Assembly: GCF_011516765.1 (NCBI RefSeq)
Contig: NZ_JAAABN010000001.1
Coordinates: forward strand, 62,001 to 126,000
Direction: 5' to 3'
Source: Acetobacter sicerae
GTDB lineage: Bacteria; Pseudomonadota; Alphaproteobacteria; Acetobacterales; Acetobacteraceae
DNA: 64,000 nucleotides
How positions within the stretch are numbered: position 1 is the first letter of the stretch; each line of letters opens with the position of its first letter. Below, piece by piece: positions 43,760-52,759 of the stretch. The position numbers and the translations under genes were made by a program. The notes beneath the pieces were generated by a model. It was not told the origin of the DNA and did no database searches. It worked only from the letters and a program-made list of their open reading frames with translations.

Positions 43760-44881
43760 TCAGCCGTCCTCCAGATGCAGTAAGAGCGAGACAGCCAGAC
43801 AGAGGCCTGCGCCTGTCGGTGCCCAAGCCGCAAGCAGAGGCGGCAAGGCTCCCGAGTTACCAAATTGTTCAGCAACTTTCGAGACCGTGAAGAGCAGAAA
43901 CCCTGCGCCGACCCCGGAACCGATCATTTTGGCAACACCTCCACGTCTCGTCGGCCTCATGGAGAAGCCTGCGGCGACGAGAGACATGGTTCCTGCAAGG
44001 ATGGGAAGAGCCAGAAGAGACTCAAAATGTAACCGATGTCGAATCGAAGAAAATCCAGACCGGTCCAGCATCGCTATGAAATTCGGTAGCGCCCAGACGG
44101 ACAGTGTTTCCGGAGAGGCGAAGCTTTCCTGCACACGGTTGAGCGTAAGGTCGGTCGGCAGGGTGATGGTCCGGGTGACGCCGGGTAATTCGTAGGGATG
44201 AAGCTCGCTGGCGTTGTCGAGTTCCCAGTGGCCCGGAGCAAGATGCCCGGAGGGCGCTTCGATACGGAGAATCAGATTCCCATTATGATCCAGACGGAAG
44301 ACGCTGATGTCGTGAATCGTCAGAAGTGCGCCGTCGAGATGGGTATCGCGCGAATGCAGGATGGCCACGCCGTGCGCGTCGAGTTCCGTGTCGAGCTGAC
44401 GCAACCATAGCGATGCTCCGGCCATGGTGAGGGGGCCGCCGCCTGACCGGAGATACTGCTCGTCCAGCGCTTCTGCTCGTGCATACATGATCGAGGACAG
44501 CGGTGAGACGGCGGCTGTGGTCAGAGCGCCCATCGCCAGTGCGCAGGCGAGGGGAGCCGCCAGAAACTGCCAGGCTGAAATACCGGCGGCGCGGGCGACG
44601 ATCAGTTCGGAAGACCGGGTCAGACGCCAGAAGCAGATGATCCCGCCCAGCAGCACGCCGAATGGCATGATCTCCATGAAAAAATACGGAATATGCAGGC
44701 CGGCGATTTCCGTCACCAGACTGGTCGGAACGTCGGTCTTGGTGGCGACACGGCGCAGCAGGTCGATGAAGTCGAACAGGCAGACGATGCCCGTCAGGAA
44801 GGCCGTCATCGACAGGACGGAGAACATGAACTGACGCGCGATATAGATGGAGAGCGTCACCGGGACGGTCGTGAAGAACAT
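43760..44881 (-). CDS. lptG: LPS export ABC transporter permease LptG
   Basis: A 373-aa YjgP/YjgQ permease that, with LptF and the ATPase LptB, extracts LPS from the inner membrane. There are six hydrophobic helices, three at each end. The N-terminal TLSIYIARQFMFSVLSMTAFLTGIVCLFDFIDLLRR is typical of LptG, as is the loop LRRVATKTDVP. A beta-jellyroll occupies the middle, and FSMRPTRRGGVAKMIGSGVGAGFLLF the C-terminal part. It starts two nt after the lptF stop and ends just before lptD. Confidence 0.92.
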   Translation of the reverse strand: MFFTTVPVTLSIYIARQFMFSVLSMTAFLTGIVCLFDFIDLLRRVATKTDVPTSLVTEIAGLHIPYFFMEIMPFGVLLGGIICFWRLTRSSELIVARAAGISAWQFLAAPLACALAMGALTTAAVSPLSSIMYARAEALDEQYLRSGGGPLTMAGASLWLRQLDTELDAHGVAILHSRDTHLDGALLTIHDISVFRLDHNGNLILRIEAPSGHLAPGHWELDNASELHPYELPGVTRTITLPTDLTLNRVQESFASPETLSVWALPNFIAMLDRSGFSSIRHRLHFESLLALPILAGTMSLVAAGFSMRPTRRGGVAKMIGSGVGAGFLLFTVSKVAEQFGNSGALPPLLAAWAPTGAGLCLAVSLLLHLEDG

Positions 44882-44883
44882 GA

Positions 44884-46017
44884 TCAGCCTTCCTGAGCCT
44901 GCCGGGCCGCAGCAGTTTCACGACCGGCTCTTATTTCCGGACCGAACAGAAGGACCGCGCAGATGAAGGCGGGTAAAACTGACTCGATCAGAATCAGGGG
45001 AATCAGCGCCATGTTCCGTCCCGCCAGATTTTGCAGCATCAGATTGAGCGCCAGCAGCCCGACAACGCTCAGGATGGCGCCCAGAGGACGGGTGATGTTG
45101 CCATGACGGGAGAAAGCACCCCGCAGGATGGCGACAAGAGCGATCATGGCGAAGGAGAAGGCCGTGAACGGGGTGGTGATGCGTCGCCATCCTTCCACGG
45201 CCAGCTTGCCCCGGTCGCGTATATTGATCTGCGTCAGATCGGGATGCAGCAGTTCGGACAGGGACATCTCGGAGGCGTCCCGTGACCGGTTTTCCTGATT
45301 CTTGCTGGAGGTCAGGTCGATGGTGTTGCGATCAAACAGCAGCATCGTGAGCCGGCCTGTACGGTGGTCGATTTCCTGACGGGAGCCATCATACAGCACC
45401 ACGCGCGGCTGGTCGTTGACCACCAGCATCGTGCCTCTTTCCGCAAAGATCGTCGCACGACTGTTCGCCACCCGGTCATCCTCGATCATGATGCCTTTCA
45501 GCGAGCCGTCATGTCCGCGTTCGCGCACATAGACCGTCAGGGCGTCCGATACCTTGGTGAATACACCGTCCTGCAACATGAAGGCGGCCATCTTGTTGCG
45601 GATCTGGAATTCGTACTGCTTGAACTCGTGATAGGACGCCGGAACGATCCACAGATTGAGAACGAAGGTCACGACCATGGCCACGGTCGCGCAGATCAGC
45701 CCCGGTCTGGCGAGCGCGAAAGGGGACAGACCGGCTGCCTGCATCACGGTCAGTTCGCGGTCGCCGGACAGGCGATGATAGACAAACAGCGTGACGACAA
45801 AGGTCGTGATCGGCAGAACCACGGCGACGAAGGACGGCACCATCAGGCTGGTCAGCTCCAGAAAGACCCGGAGCGACAGACCGCGTCCGACCACCAGCGA
45901 GACGAAGCGCAGCGACTGGGTCAGCCAGATCAGCGCCGACAGGCCACCCGTGGTGGCGATGAGCGCCAGAAAGAGCTGGCGCATCGTATAACGATCAAGA
46001 GTGGTGAATCTCAGCAC
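44884..46017 (-). CDS. lptF: LPS export ABC transporter permease LptF
   Basis: A 377-aa permease paired with LptG. The N-terminal TTLDRYTMRQLFLALIATTGGLSALIWLTQSLRF is the LptF signature. FVYHRLSGDRELTVMQAAGLSPFALARPGL matches the coupling-helix region facing LptB. A periplasmic jellyroll follows, then three C-terminal helices. The GTG start is at 46017. It is first in the lptF-lptG-lptD-surA-rsmA operon; a weak promoter-like pair (ATGACA-18 bp-TATAGG at 46239-46210) lies upstream. Confidence 0.92.
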   Translation of the reverse strand: MLRFTTLDRYTMRQLFLALIATTGGLSALIWLTQSLRFVSLVVGRGLSLRVFLELTSLMVPSFVAVVLPITTFVVTLFVYHRLSGDRELTVMQAAGLSPFALARPGLICATVAMVVTFVLNLWIVPASYHEFKQYEFQIRNKMAAFMLQDGVFTKVSDALTVYVRERGHDGSLKGIMIEDDRVANSRATIFAERGTMLVVNDQPRVVLYDGSRQEIDHRTGRLTMLLFDRNTIDLTSSKNQENRSRDASEMSLSELLHPDLTQINIRDRGKLAVEGWRRITTPFTAFSFAMIALVAILRGAFSRHGNITRPLGAILSVVGLLALNLMLQNLAGRNMALIPLILIESVLPAFICAVLLFGPEIRAGRETAAARQAQEG

Positions 46018-46248
46018 TGGGCAGACGGTTCCTCATGCTCCGGACGCCGGGCGGGCGGGGAGGCGAAAAAGACGCCTGCCGAACGGTTGTCCCCAGCGGA
46101 GAACGATGCGTCGGCCTGGAGCGCAGAGTTGTCCGGAAAAGAAGCACGGTTGACCATGCGGTCTGTTTACTCCTTCGGCGATGGATACGGAAAGACCTTC
46201 GGGAATGAGCCTATAGGATCAATTGTAACGGATTGTCATCTCTTGTGA

Positions 46249-47880
46249 TCAATCCGCGCTTGCAGACTCCGGCGCACCGCCAAGAGAGCCTGTCGAAAAA
46301 GCCAGACTCGTCGCGGCGATCAGGGCGGCGAAATAGGCATCTGACTGACTGATTGTGGCATCCAGCAGGCCGTTCTGGGCGATCGTCGCCTGCGTGATGG
46401 AGCCAACACCGCTCCTGTAAGCCGTAAACGCGGCGTTGAAGCTCGTCTGCGCGGCGGTTTTCAGCCGGGAGGAGGCCGTATAGGCGCTGAGACTGGTGTG
46501 CACCGCGTTTTCAGCGACGACAACCTGACGGGCGGCTTCGTTGACGGTCTGCTGCAAGGTGGCGTTGGCGCTGTCCGACTGGTTCTGCGCCTGCTTGAGA
46601 AACGCCGCCCGCATTCCGCCATCGAAAACCGGCACCGAGATGCCGCCAAGGATCAGGCTGCTGAAACGGTTGCTGGACAGGTTCAGCGTGGGATTCGAAT
46701 CATTGCCGATCCCCGGCACCGACGACAGGGCGAGCCGACCGGTCGTGTAGGCGACGTTGCCGGAGAGAAACACTTTGGGGAGAAATTCGCTTTTCGCCGC
46801 CGAAACCCGGCTGTCGGCAGCCCGCGCCGCCGCATAGGCTGCGAGCACGTCCGGCCGGCGCGACACGGCGGTTCTGACCATTTCATCCGTCAGACGGCCA
46901 TCATCCAGCGACAGGGTGCGACCGGACACATCCATGGTGTCGACCTGCGACTGACTCGACACGCCCATGGCTGTCATCAGGGCCAGACGGGTATTCTCGA
47001 CTTCTCCCTCAGCCTGCACGACCCGCAGTTCGTCCTGCGAGGTGATCTGCTGCGCCTGCGTGACATCGACGATCGTACCCTGTCCCTGTTTCAGACGCGC
47101 TTCCGCTGCCGCCTGCACATGACGGGCGTTGAGGAGGGCCTCCTTCAGGAGACGCAGCCGGGTTTCAGCGGCTGCGTGGGTGTAGAAGGCGGTTGTGACG
47201 CCATAGATGATCTTCTGATGGGCGGCGGTGAACAGGATGTTCGAGGCGATCTGCACCTGTCTGGCGGCTTCGATGCTGGCTTCCCGTTTTCCGAAGTCAA
47301 AGAGCAGCCATTGCATGCCGAGCGTCTGCACTTCGCCCGAACCTGATCCGCTACCGCCATTATTGCGCGTGTAACGATCGAGATTATCAAGTCCGTTATT
47401 GATGAGGCCGCCGACTGCCCCTGCGTCACTGATGGACGCATTCGAATCGGAAGAGTGGCTATGGCTGTAGCCTCCCACCACCGTGGCGGTCAGTTGCGGG
47501 AGGTAGATGCTTTTGGTGATCCCGACGGCAAGCGCCGCATCACGGGCGGCATTCCAGGAGCGCCGCGTTTCGGGATTGCGGGACTGGGCGACGTCAATCA
47601 GTTCCGCCAGCGAGTAGGGATGATCCTGCCGGGCGACCAGTTCGGGGGACTGCGCGTGCTGGAGCACATCCTTGTTGGATGGAAGGGTGAATCCCTCCGG
47701 AAGAACCAGACCGTGGCGCGGGCGCCTCTCGGCCTGATCCGAGGGGACGATGGCCCCCGATGCGGATGTTGTGGGAGCCCAAGGCCTGTCCGGGCTTTGG
47801 GGAGCGGTCGCAAGCTCGGAAGTCGCGCATCCGGCCAGCAAGGCGGAGCAGGACAGGGCGAACACAGTGCGACTGTTCAT
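46249..47880 (-). CDS. TolC-family outer-membrane exporter lipoprotein (MdtP-like)
   Basis: A 543-aa outer-membrane factor. The signal ends in a lipobox (ALLAGCATSE, Cys about 18). Two OEP repeats follow; the tract HPYSLAELIDVAQSRNPETRRSWNAARDAALAVGI marks the first. The last about 100 residues include TSFNAAFTAYRSGVGSITQATIAQNGLLDA, a typical TolC helix. It is last in a four-gene operon (YtcA-HlyD-FUSC-TolC), overlapping the FUSC gene by 4 nt. By order and family the operon matches E. coli ytcA-mdtNOP, implicated in export of toxic aromatics or dyes. Confidence 0.88.
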   Translation of the reverse strand: MNSRTVFALSCSALLAGCATSELATAPQSPDRPWAPTTSASGAIVPSDQAERRPRHGLVLPEGFTLPSNKDVLQHAQSPELVARQDHPYSLAELIDVAQSRNPETRRSWNAARDAALAVGITKSIYLPQLTATVVGGYSHSHSSDSNASISDAGAVGGLINNGLDNLDRYTRNNGGSGSGSGEVQTLGMQWLLFDFGKREASIEAARQVQIASNILFTAAHQKIIYGVTTAFYTHAAAETRLRLLKEALLNARHVQAAAEARLKQGQGTIVDVTQAQQITSQDELRVVQAEGEVENTRLALMTAMGVSSQSQVDTMDVSGRTLSLDDGRLTDEMVRTAVSRRPDVLAAYAAARAADSRVSAAKSEFLPKVFLSGNVAYTTGRLALSSVPGIGNDSNPTLNLSSNRFSSLILGGISVPVFDGGMRAAFLKQAQNQSDSANATLQQTVNEAARQVVVAENAVHTSLSAYTASSRLKTAAQTSFNAAFTAYRSGVGSITQATIAQNGLLDATISQSDAYFAALIAATSLAFSTGSLGGAPESASAD

Positions 47881-49694
47881 GAAATGATGCTTTCCAGATG
47901 GGCGAGGCGGGTTTCCGCATGCTGTCGGGCGGCGGGATCAAGCAGGGCGGCGCTGATGGTTTCGGCCTCATGAAACAGACCGTCCAACTGTTCGAGATGG
48001 TTCATGTCGGCGCGCATATGGTCCGGTTCCGCAAAGGCGTATTCGCTCTGGCGCTCGGCAAGCGAGACGGCTTCCTGCACACTGGCTGCGCAGGCGAGTT
48101 GGCCTGACGCCGTCACCGCGTCCCGCTGTTTTCCCAACCGCTGCACGATGGTCTTCAGGCGGGCGTCAATGCCGTTAAAGGCGCTGCTGGCCCAGAAGCT
48201 TGTGAACATCGCGTAGGTCACGAAATTCCCCAGCATGATGCCAAGAATACGGTCACGCGCCGTGACCATGTCGGTGGTCGGTCCGTAGCCTTTCAGGTCT
48301 GTGAGATAAAAGGCGATGCCGATCTGAAACCCGGCATAGGCGATGCGCTCGTCGCCCGTCTTGATCCATGCGGCGAGCAGGGAAACCACGAAAACCAGAC
48401 AGAGAAACGCAGTGATGTCATTGAAGTGCGGGATCACGAAGATGATGGCGGCGATCCCGACCGCACCGCCGATCAGCGCGCCGACAATGCGGAGCGTGAG
48501 CTTGGAGATCATCTCGCCCATTGTCGGCTGGGCGACGATGAAGCAGGTGATGATGCAGGTATGGATGCCGGGCCAGTCCAGAATGCTGAAAATGAAGTAG
48601 CTGAGCATGACCGACGCCGTGCCTTTGACGGCGAAGCGGGTGTGATCCGGATTGGTGAAAGCATCTGCTGCAAAAAATCCGCTTTTTGGTGCTTGTTTTT
48701 CAGCTTTCTCACCGGTTGCTTCGGGAGATGGAACAGTGAGCATCTCCAGAATATTCGCCATTGCACGATATTCCGACTGCTCGTCATTCAGCGCCAGACG
48801 TGCGGTGCTTTCCGGACAGATGCCTTTTTCGAACAGGGCGGCGGATGCGTTGAGTGCGTCGATCAGCGACAGGGGCAGTTCACGATTTCCGGCTTCTTCC
48901 GGAAGGCGATCCGTCAGCGCCAGAGAAAGAAGTCCCTCGCTTGCGTTTGCGGCCTGTTCCAGACGGGCCAGTTCCTCCGGCGACCACATCTTTTCCAGCC
49001 GCGCCATTTTCAGAGACTTGATGAGACCGCCGGTCCCTTCGCGTAGCAGGTCGGTGGCGCGCTCATGCGCGACGTCATCGATGCCTGAAAGCAGGGTCGC
49101 GCTCATTCGCAGGCGGGCGGCGATCCCCTGCATGGCGATCGTCCGCGGAGAGGGGCAGATCAGCAGGCCGATCACCAGCATGACTACGCCGGGCACGGCG
49201 ATAAACAGATCGACATACAGAATGGCGCGGGTGATGAGTTCACCGACTGGCACCTGATCAATGGCGATCAGCCCGTAAACCACGCAAAATCCGAGCATAT
49301 AGGCGATCGGTTTCAGCTTGCTGGCCGAGCCGAGGAAGAAGAAGCAGAAGGATAGTCCGGCGATGGCGGCGGTCAGCGCCATGGGATTGTCCAGCGTGAG
49401 CCGGATCCAGAGATAGACAAAGGCCAGCAGCAGAATGATGAGGATATTGACCGCAACGCCTGCCAGCGCGTTGGTCACGCGGTCCTTCTGCCATATCGCC
49501 ATGGTGACAAGGGCGGGGACGGCGAGGTCCGGAACCTGCCAGATCTCGCCGACAAGCACAGTCGCCGTGCATCCGGCCGCCATACGCAGCGCGTGGCCCT
49601 GACGCCCCGGCGACGGGTTGCACACCATCCGCCACAGACGCAGAAGACCGGGTTTTCTCAGGGAGAACTCCGCTTTAGTGGCAGGACGCGCCAT
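47877..49694 (-). CDS. FUSC-family inner-membrane exporter (MdtO/AaeB-like)
   Basis: A 605-aa protein of the fusaric acid resistance family. Two clusters of hydrophobic helices are visible: an N-terminal set (VTNALAGVAVNILIILLLAFVYLWI and later LTAAIAGLSFCFFFLGSA, VPGVVMLVIGLLIC) and a C-terminal set (FAVKGTASVMLSYFIFSILDW, IVGALIGGAVGIAAIIFVIP, FLCLVFVVSLLAAWI). A long cytoplasmic helical domain separates them. ATG 49694 lies 20 nt inside the HlyD gene and begins MARPATKAEF; longer reading to 49883 is antisense-like. It exports with its HlyD and TolC partners. Confidence 0.88.
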   Translation of the reverse strand: MARPATKAEFSLRKPGLLRLWRMVCNPSPGRQGHALRMAAGCTATVLVGEIWQVPDLAVPALVTMAIWQKDRVTNALAGVAVNILIILLLAFVYLWIRLTLDNPMALTAAIAGLSFCFFFLGSASKLKPIAYMLGFCVVYGLIAIDQVPVGELITRAILYVDLFIAVPGVVMLVIGLLICPSPRTIAMQGIAARLRMSATLLSGIDDVAHERATDLLREGTGGLIKSLKMARLEKMWSPEELARLEQAANASEGLLSLALTDRLPEEAGNRELPLSLIDALNASAALFEKGICPESTARLALNDEQSEYRAMANILEMLTVPSPEATGEKAEKQAPKSGFFAADAFTNPDHTRFAVKGTASVMLSYFIFSILDWPGIHTCIITCFIVAQPTMGEMISKLTLRIVGALIGGAVGIAAIIFVIPHFNDITAFLCLVFVVSLLAAWIKTGDERIAYAGFQIGIAFYLTDLKGYGPTTDMVTARDRILGIMLGNFVTYAMFTSFWASSAFNGIDARLKTIVQRLGKQRDAVTASGQLACAASVQEAVSLAERQSEYAFAEPDHMRADMNHLEQLDGLFHEAETISAALLDPAARQHAETRLAHLESIIS

Positions 49695-50739
49695 GCCGTA
49701 TCTCAAAAGTCGCCGTCGCGCCCATTCTGAGCAAAGTCGGGTCGGCGTGATCCAGCCTGACGCGGACCGGGAATCTCTGCGCGACGTGGACCCAGTCCAT
49801 CTGGCGCGGCACGAGCGGCAGCCCTCGTGCCAGTCCAGCCGAATCCAGCGACATGACGCCGAAACCGATACTGTCCACCACACCGTGAATGGCGTGCGTG
49901 CGGTCGATCATGGAATACACCGTGGCGCAGTCGCCCGGATGGACGGTGGCCAGATCGGTCTCACGCAGATTGCCGACAGCATGCCACTCGTCATCCGCGA
50001 TCAGTGTGAACAGAGCCTGCGCCGGGGCAAGCACTTCGCCTGTCTTGACGTGCAGGCTCGTGACATACCCGTCCGCAGGCGCCCTCACTTCTGTCTGGGC
50101 CAGTTCATAGCGCACGCGGGCAAGGGCGGCGTTGCTGGCGTCACGGGCGGCAATGGAACTCTTCAGATCACCGATGGCCGTCGTGGCCGCGACAGATTGC
50201 TGTGTCGCCTGCGTCAGTGAAATCTCCGCATTGCGGGCGGCCACCTGAGCCTGATCATATTCCTGCAGGGGAATGTAGGAATTCTGCGCGAGAGGGGCGA
50301 GGCGTCGGACCGTGCGGGCAGTCAGGTCGCGGTTGGTGGTCGCGCGATGGACCTGATCCTGTGCGGCCGTCGCTTCGACCGTCTTGATGGCCACCAGACG
50401 TTCCTGATGCTCGACCTCGGCCTGCGCCAGAGCCGCGCTGGCTTCTGCCTGCTTTAGTGTCAGCTGATACGGTTCAGGATCGATCCGGTAGAGCATATCG
50501 CCCTTATGGACATGCTGGTTTTCCTGTACAGGCAGTTCGACCAGACGGCCCCCGACGACAGAGGCCACATGCACCAGTTCGGCATCAATGGAGGCGCTGT
50601 CCGTAGACGGGTACGCCGTGTCCTGATGCGCGATGTGGATACCGAACAGGATGGCGGCTGTGACGCAGACAGCAGCGATCACGATGCCCGGTCTGTTTCT
50701 GTTTTTTTGCTTTGTTGGCGTAGAGGAGGCGGTTTGCAT
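49675..50739 (-). CDS. HlyD-family membrane fusion protein (MdtN/AaeA-like)
   Basis: A 354-aa adaptor with one N-terminal membrane helix (PGIVIAAVCVTAAILFGIHIA). A biotinyl-lipoyl half site (DAELVHVASVVGGRLVELPVQENQHVHKGDMLYRIDPEPYQ) is followed by a helical hairpin. A second half site (VRAPADGYVTSLHVKTGEVL) and a beta-barrel (WVHVAQRFPVRVRLDHADP) follow, as in EmrA/AaeA. It starts 3 nt after the ytcA-like gene and overlaps the FUSC gene by 20 nt, so the proteins are made together. Confidence 0.9.
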   Translation of the reverse strand: MQTASSTPTKQKNRNRPGIVIAAVCVTAAILFGIHIAHQDTAYPSTDSASIDAELVHVASVVGGRLVELPVQENQHVHKGDMLYRIDPEPYQLTLKQAEASAALAQAEVEHQERLVAIKTVEATAAQDQVHRATTNRDLTARTVRRLAPLAQNSYIPLQEYDQAQVAARNAEISLTQATQQSVAATTAIGDLKSSIAARDASNAALARVRYELAQTEVRAPADGYVTSLHVKTGEVLAPAQALFTLIADDEWHAVGNLRETDLATVHPGDCATVYSMIDRTHAIHGVVDSIGFGVMSLDSAGLARGLPLVPRQMDWVHVAQRFPVRVRLDHADPTLLRMGATATFEIRHGASCH

Positions 50740-50742
50740 GGG

Positions 50743-51030
50743 TCAGGGTCCGAATACCAGCGCCCACACAAGCAGGGCCATGAGCACGCCCAGAGAGACG
50801 TAAGTAAAAAGCCGGAATCTCAGGATGGTATCAATCCCGAGCGCGAGAAAAGCCACGCGGAAGCCGACGGCAGCCAGAATGCCGATGATGGCGCACATCA
50901 TCCATGCGGGGAAATAGGCGCCCACAAGCGGAAAGGACGGTGCTCCATGCAGGGAGCACCCCGTGAGTGCCAGGAGACCGACAGTAGTGGCGACGGGTTT
51001 CAGGCAGGCAGGAGGAGTCGGCTGTGTCAC
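50743..51030 (-). CDS. YtcA-family small lipoprotein of the exporter operon
   Basis: A 95-aa lipoprotein with lipobox LLALTGCSLHG. Its body (FPLVGAYFPAWMMCAIIGILAAV, then a second hydrophobic helix FTYVSLGVLMALLVWALVFG) closely resembles E. coli YtcA, which precedes mdtNOP. Function is unknown, perhaps assembly of the exporter. The start GTG 51030 has GGAAAGA upstream and gives a YtcA-like length; ATG 51060 adds ten residues but lacks a ribosome site. Confidence 0.78.
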   Translation of the reverse strand: MTQPTPPACLKPVATTVGLLALTGCSLHGAPSFPLVGAYFPAWMMCAIIGILAAVGFRVAFLALGIDTILRFRLFTYVSLGVLMALLVWALVFGP

Positions 51031-51134
51031 GCTGACGCTCTTTCCTGCATGAGGGGGCATATCACGGATCGCAGAGCCTTTCCTTCAGACGCACATATGT
51101 AATTGTGATGCGTTGTGAAAGACGTCTGTAGAAC

Positions 51135-51144
51135 GAACAAGTTC
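51135..51144. promoter_or_regulatory. Short dyad upstream of the exporter operon
   Basis: GAACAAGTTC is a perfect 10-bp dyad about 105 bp before the YtcA-like start, ending against the last codon of the DUF2254 gene. It may serve as an operator for the exporter operon. No regulator gene is adjacent. Confidence 0.25.
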
Positions 51145-51145
51145 A

Positions 51146-52453
51146 TTACACAGAAAAAGCTTCGGTCGACTGCAATGGAAAAGGATGCAGTTGTTCTTCC
51201 TTCTCGACCAGTTCCTGCAAACGGGCCTTGTCGATGGAAGATGTCAGGGACTCATGCGCACGCTGTAAAGCCGTATCCGCGTAAAGTCGGGCGGCAGAGC
51301 GGAATTTCTCGCTTCCCATGCCAGCCAGAGCGCGGAGGGATTTCTGAAGACGCAACTGCATTTCGATCAGGTGGGCGCTGTCCCTGCTGATCAGTGTAAA
51401 GGCGTCATCGAAAAGATCTGCATCCTGCAGGCCGGGCACATGAACGTGTGGATATTTTGGTTTGTAGCCTGCGCGTTCCGTCTGCGCTGTGGACCAGAGC
51501 GCCATGAGGCGGGTCTGCCGGCCCAGCACGTCAAGCACCGTGCCCGGATCGTTTATGGCGCGGGACAGCGCCCGGAGGCCGATTTCCGCCAGAACGCTCA
51601 CGCCGAAGCGCGGGTCCTGATCGAAATCGCGCTCATTTCCGACTGAAAAGGCCTTTCGGAAATTGGCGATGAGCGCGTTGGTTTTCTCGACATCGCTTGA
51701 GGCCGAGATCCAGGCAAGCGGTGTGTCCGGAAACGTCATGACGCCGGGCAGCGCGCTTACATAGACACTGTAGAGGCCCTCTTCCGTACACTCTGACAGG
51801 CGGTCCATGTCGATATGCTGCACGTAGCCGACGTCTCCGCTTGGCACGGCGACGAACCCGAACGGAATGTCGGAACCATCAAACGGAACACCGCCAAGCC
51901 AGGGATTGTCCAGACGTTCCTGTATGGCGCGCCGGGCGACCTCTTCCACTCTTGCCGTCGTCGCGCCGACCCGCCCGAGACGTGTCAGGTGGTCAATCCA
52001 GCGCAGCAGCATGACCACGATGAGGATGATGATGGCGATCGTGACGATAAAGAGGATGACCCGCCCGTGATCTCCGTACAGACCCGTCTTGAGAGAAATG
52101 ATTCCGACAATGCTGAACAGGAACGAGCCGATGAAGGTGGAGAGCACGTTCTGTGTGGTGCTGTCCTCAATGAGCAGGCGGGTGGCGCGGGGAGAGACGT
52201 CGTTGGTCGAGGAATCATAGGCCGTGATCATCACGCTCAGCGAGAACGTCGTGACGGTCAGCATGCTGGACGCGATGATGTTGAGAATGTCGCTCTCGGC
52301 GGAAGAGGCGATGGTGCCCGGAATGTTCCAGGTGATGTAGCGCTGGAACACAATACCGGCCGCCGCCACGATAACGCCGGCAAGACCGATGAGCGTGGCG
52401 CGGAACCACAGGCGGCGAGTAATCTGGATCAGCAGCCAGCGCCAACGCGGCAT
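51146..52453 (-). CDS. DUF2254 membrane protein
   Basis: A 435-aa inner-membrane protein of unknown function. The N-terminal part has hydrophobic helices (LWFRATLIGLAGVIVAAAGIVF, ILNIIASSMLTVTTFSLSVMI, NVLSTFIGSFLFSIVGIISL, ILFIVTIAIIILIVVMLLRW). It includes the family-specific ITAYDSSTNDVSPRATRLLIEDSTTQ. The C-terminal half is soluble, with FGVSVLAEIGLRALSRAINDPGTVLD. It lies between rpsA (divergent) and the exporter operon on the same strand, with no sign that it belongs to either. Confidence 0.88.
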   Translation of the reverse strand: MPRWRWLLIQITRRLWFRATLIGLAGVIVAAAGIVFQRYITWNIPGTIASSAESDILNIIASSMLTVTTFSLSVMITAYDSSTNDVSPRATRLLIEDSTTQNVLSTFIGSFLFSIVGIISLKTGLYGDHGRVILFIVTIAIIILIVVMLLRWIDHLTRLGRVGATTARVEEVARRAIQERLDNPWLGGVPFDGSDIPFGFVAVPSGDVGYVQHIDMDRLSECTEEGLYSVYVSALPGVMTFPDTPLAWISASSDVEKTNALIANFRKAFSVGNERDFDQDPRFGVSVLAEIGLRALSRAINDPGTVLDVLGRQTRLMALWSTAQTERAGYKPKYPHVHVPGLQDADLFDDAFTLISRDSAHLIEMQLRLQKSLRALAGMGSEKFRSAARLYADTALQRAHESLTSSIDKARLQELVEKEEQLHPFPLQSTEAFSV

Positions 52454-52759
52454 TCAGGGTCTCCTTGTATTTGTCCCGCTTTTACAGGCGGATATCTGGC
52501 CGGCACAGTATCGTATTGCAGCGTTCACGCTACCGTGCGGGCGGTCGATGAAGACCTGTATTCCGGGAAAATCGTTATTTTCTTGACAAGGGAAGACGTG
52601 AGGTGTCTTTCATCCGCAGTCGCGCGCGGTGGTCGCGGGCGACAGGTAATGAAAGCAGGCCTGCGAGCGCCACAGGCGCGGCGGGCAAGTCGTTCGGCAT
52701 CCTGCATGCGGAGCGCAGGCATGTCGGGGTTTCGATCCTGACAGGGAAACAGTTTCTAC
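52454..52759. other. Divergent intergenic region upstream of rpsA
   Basis: About 305 bp between the DUF2254 start and rpsA. It holds a consensus -35 hexamer TTGACA at 52583-52588 pointing to rpsA, but no clear -10 at 16-18 bp. A GC-rich GTCGC/GCGAC stem occurs around 52618-52645. No coding frame is convincing. The cmk gene often found before rpsA is absent. Confidence 0.45.

Noticed and set aside
45364..46248. 294-codon plus-strand frame opposite lptF
   Set aside because: Sequence is His/Arg/Gln/Asp-rich low complexity typical of an antisense shadow; lptF on the other strand is well supported.
51815..52741. 308-codon plus-strand frame opposite the DUF2254 gene
   Set aside because: Composition is antisense-like and lacks any motif; the DUF2254 protein with clear membrane helices occupies the region.
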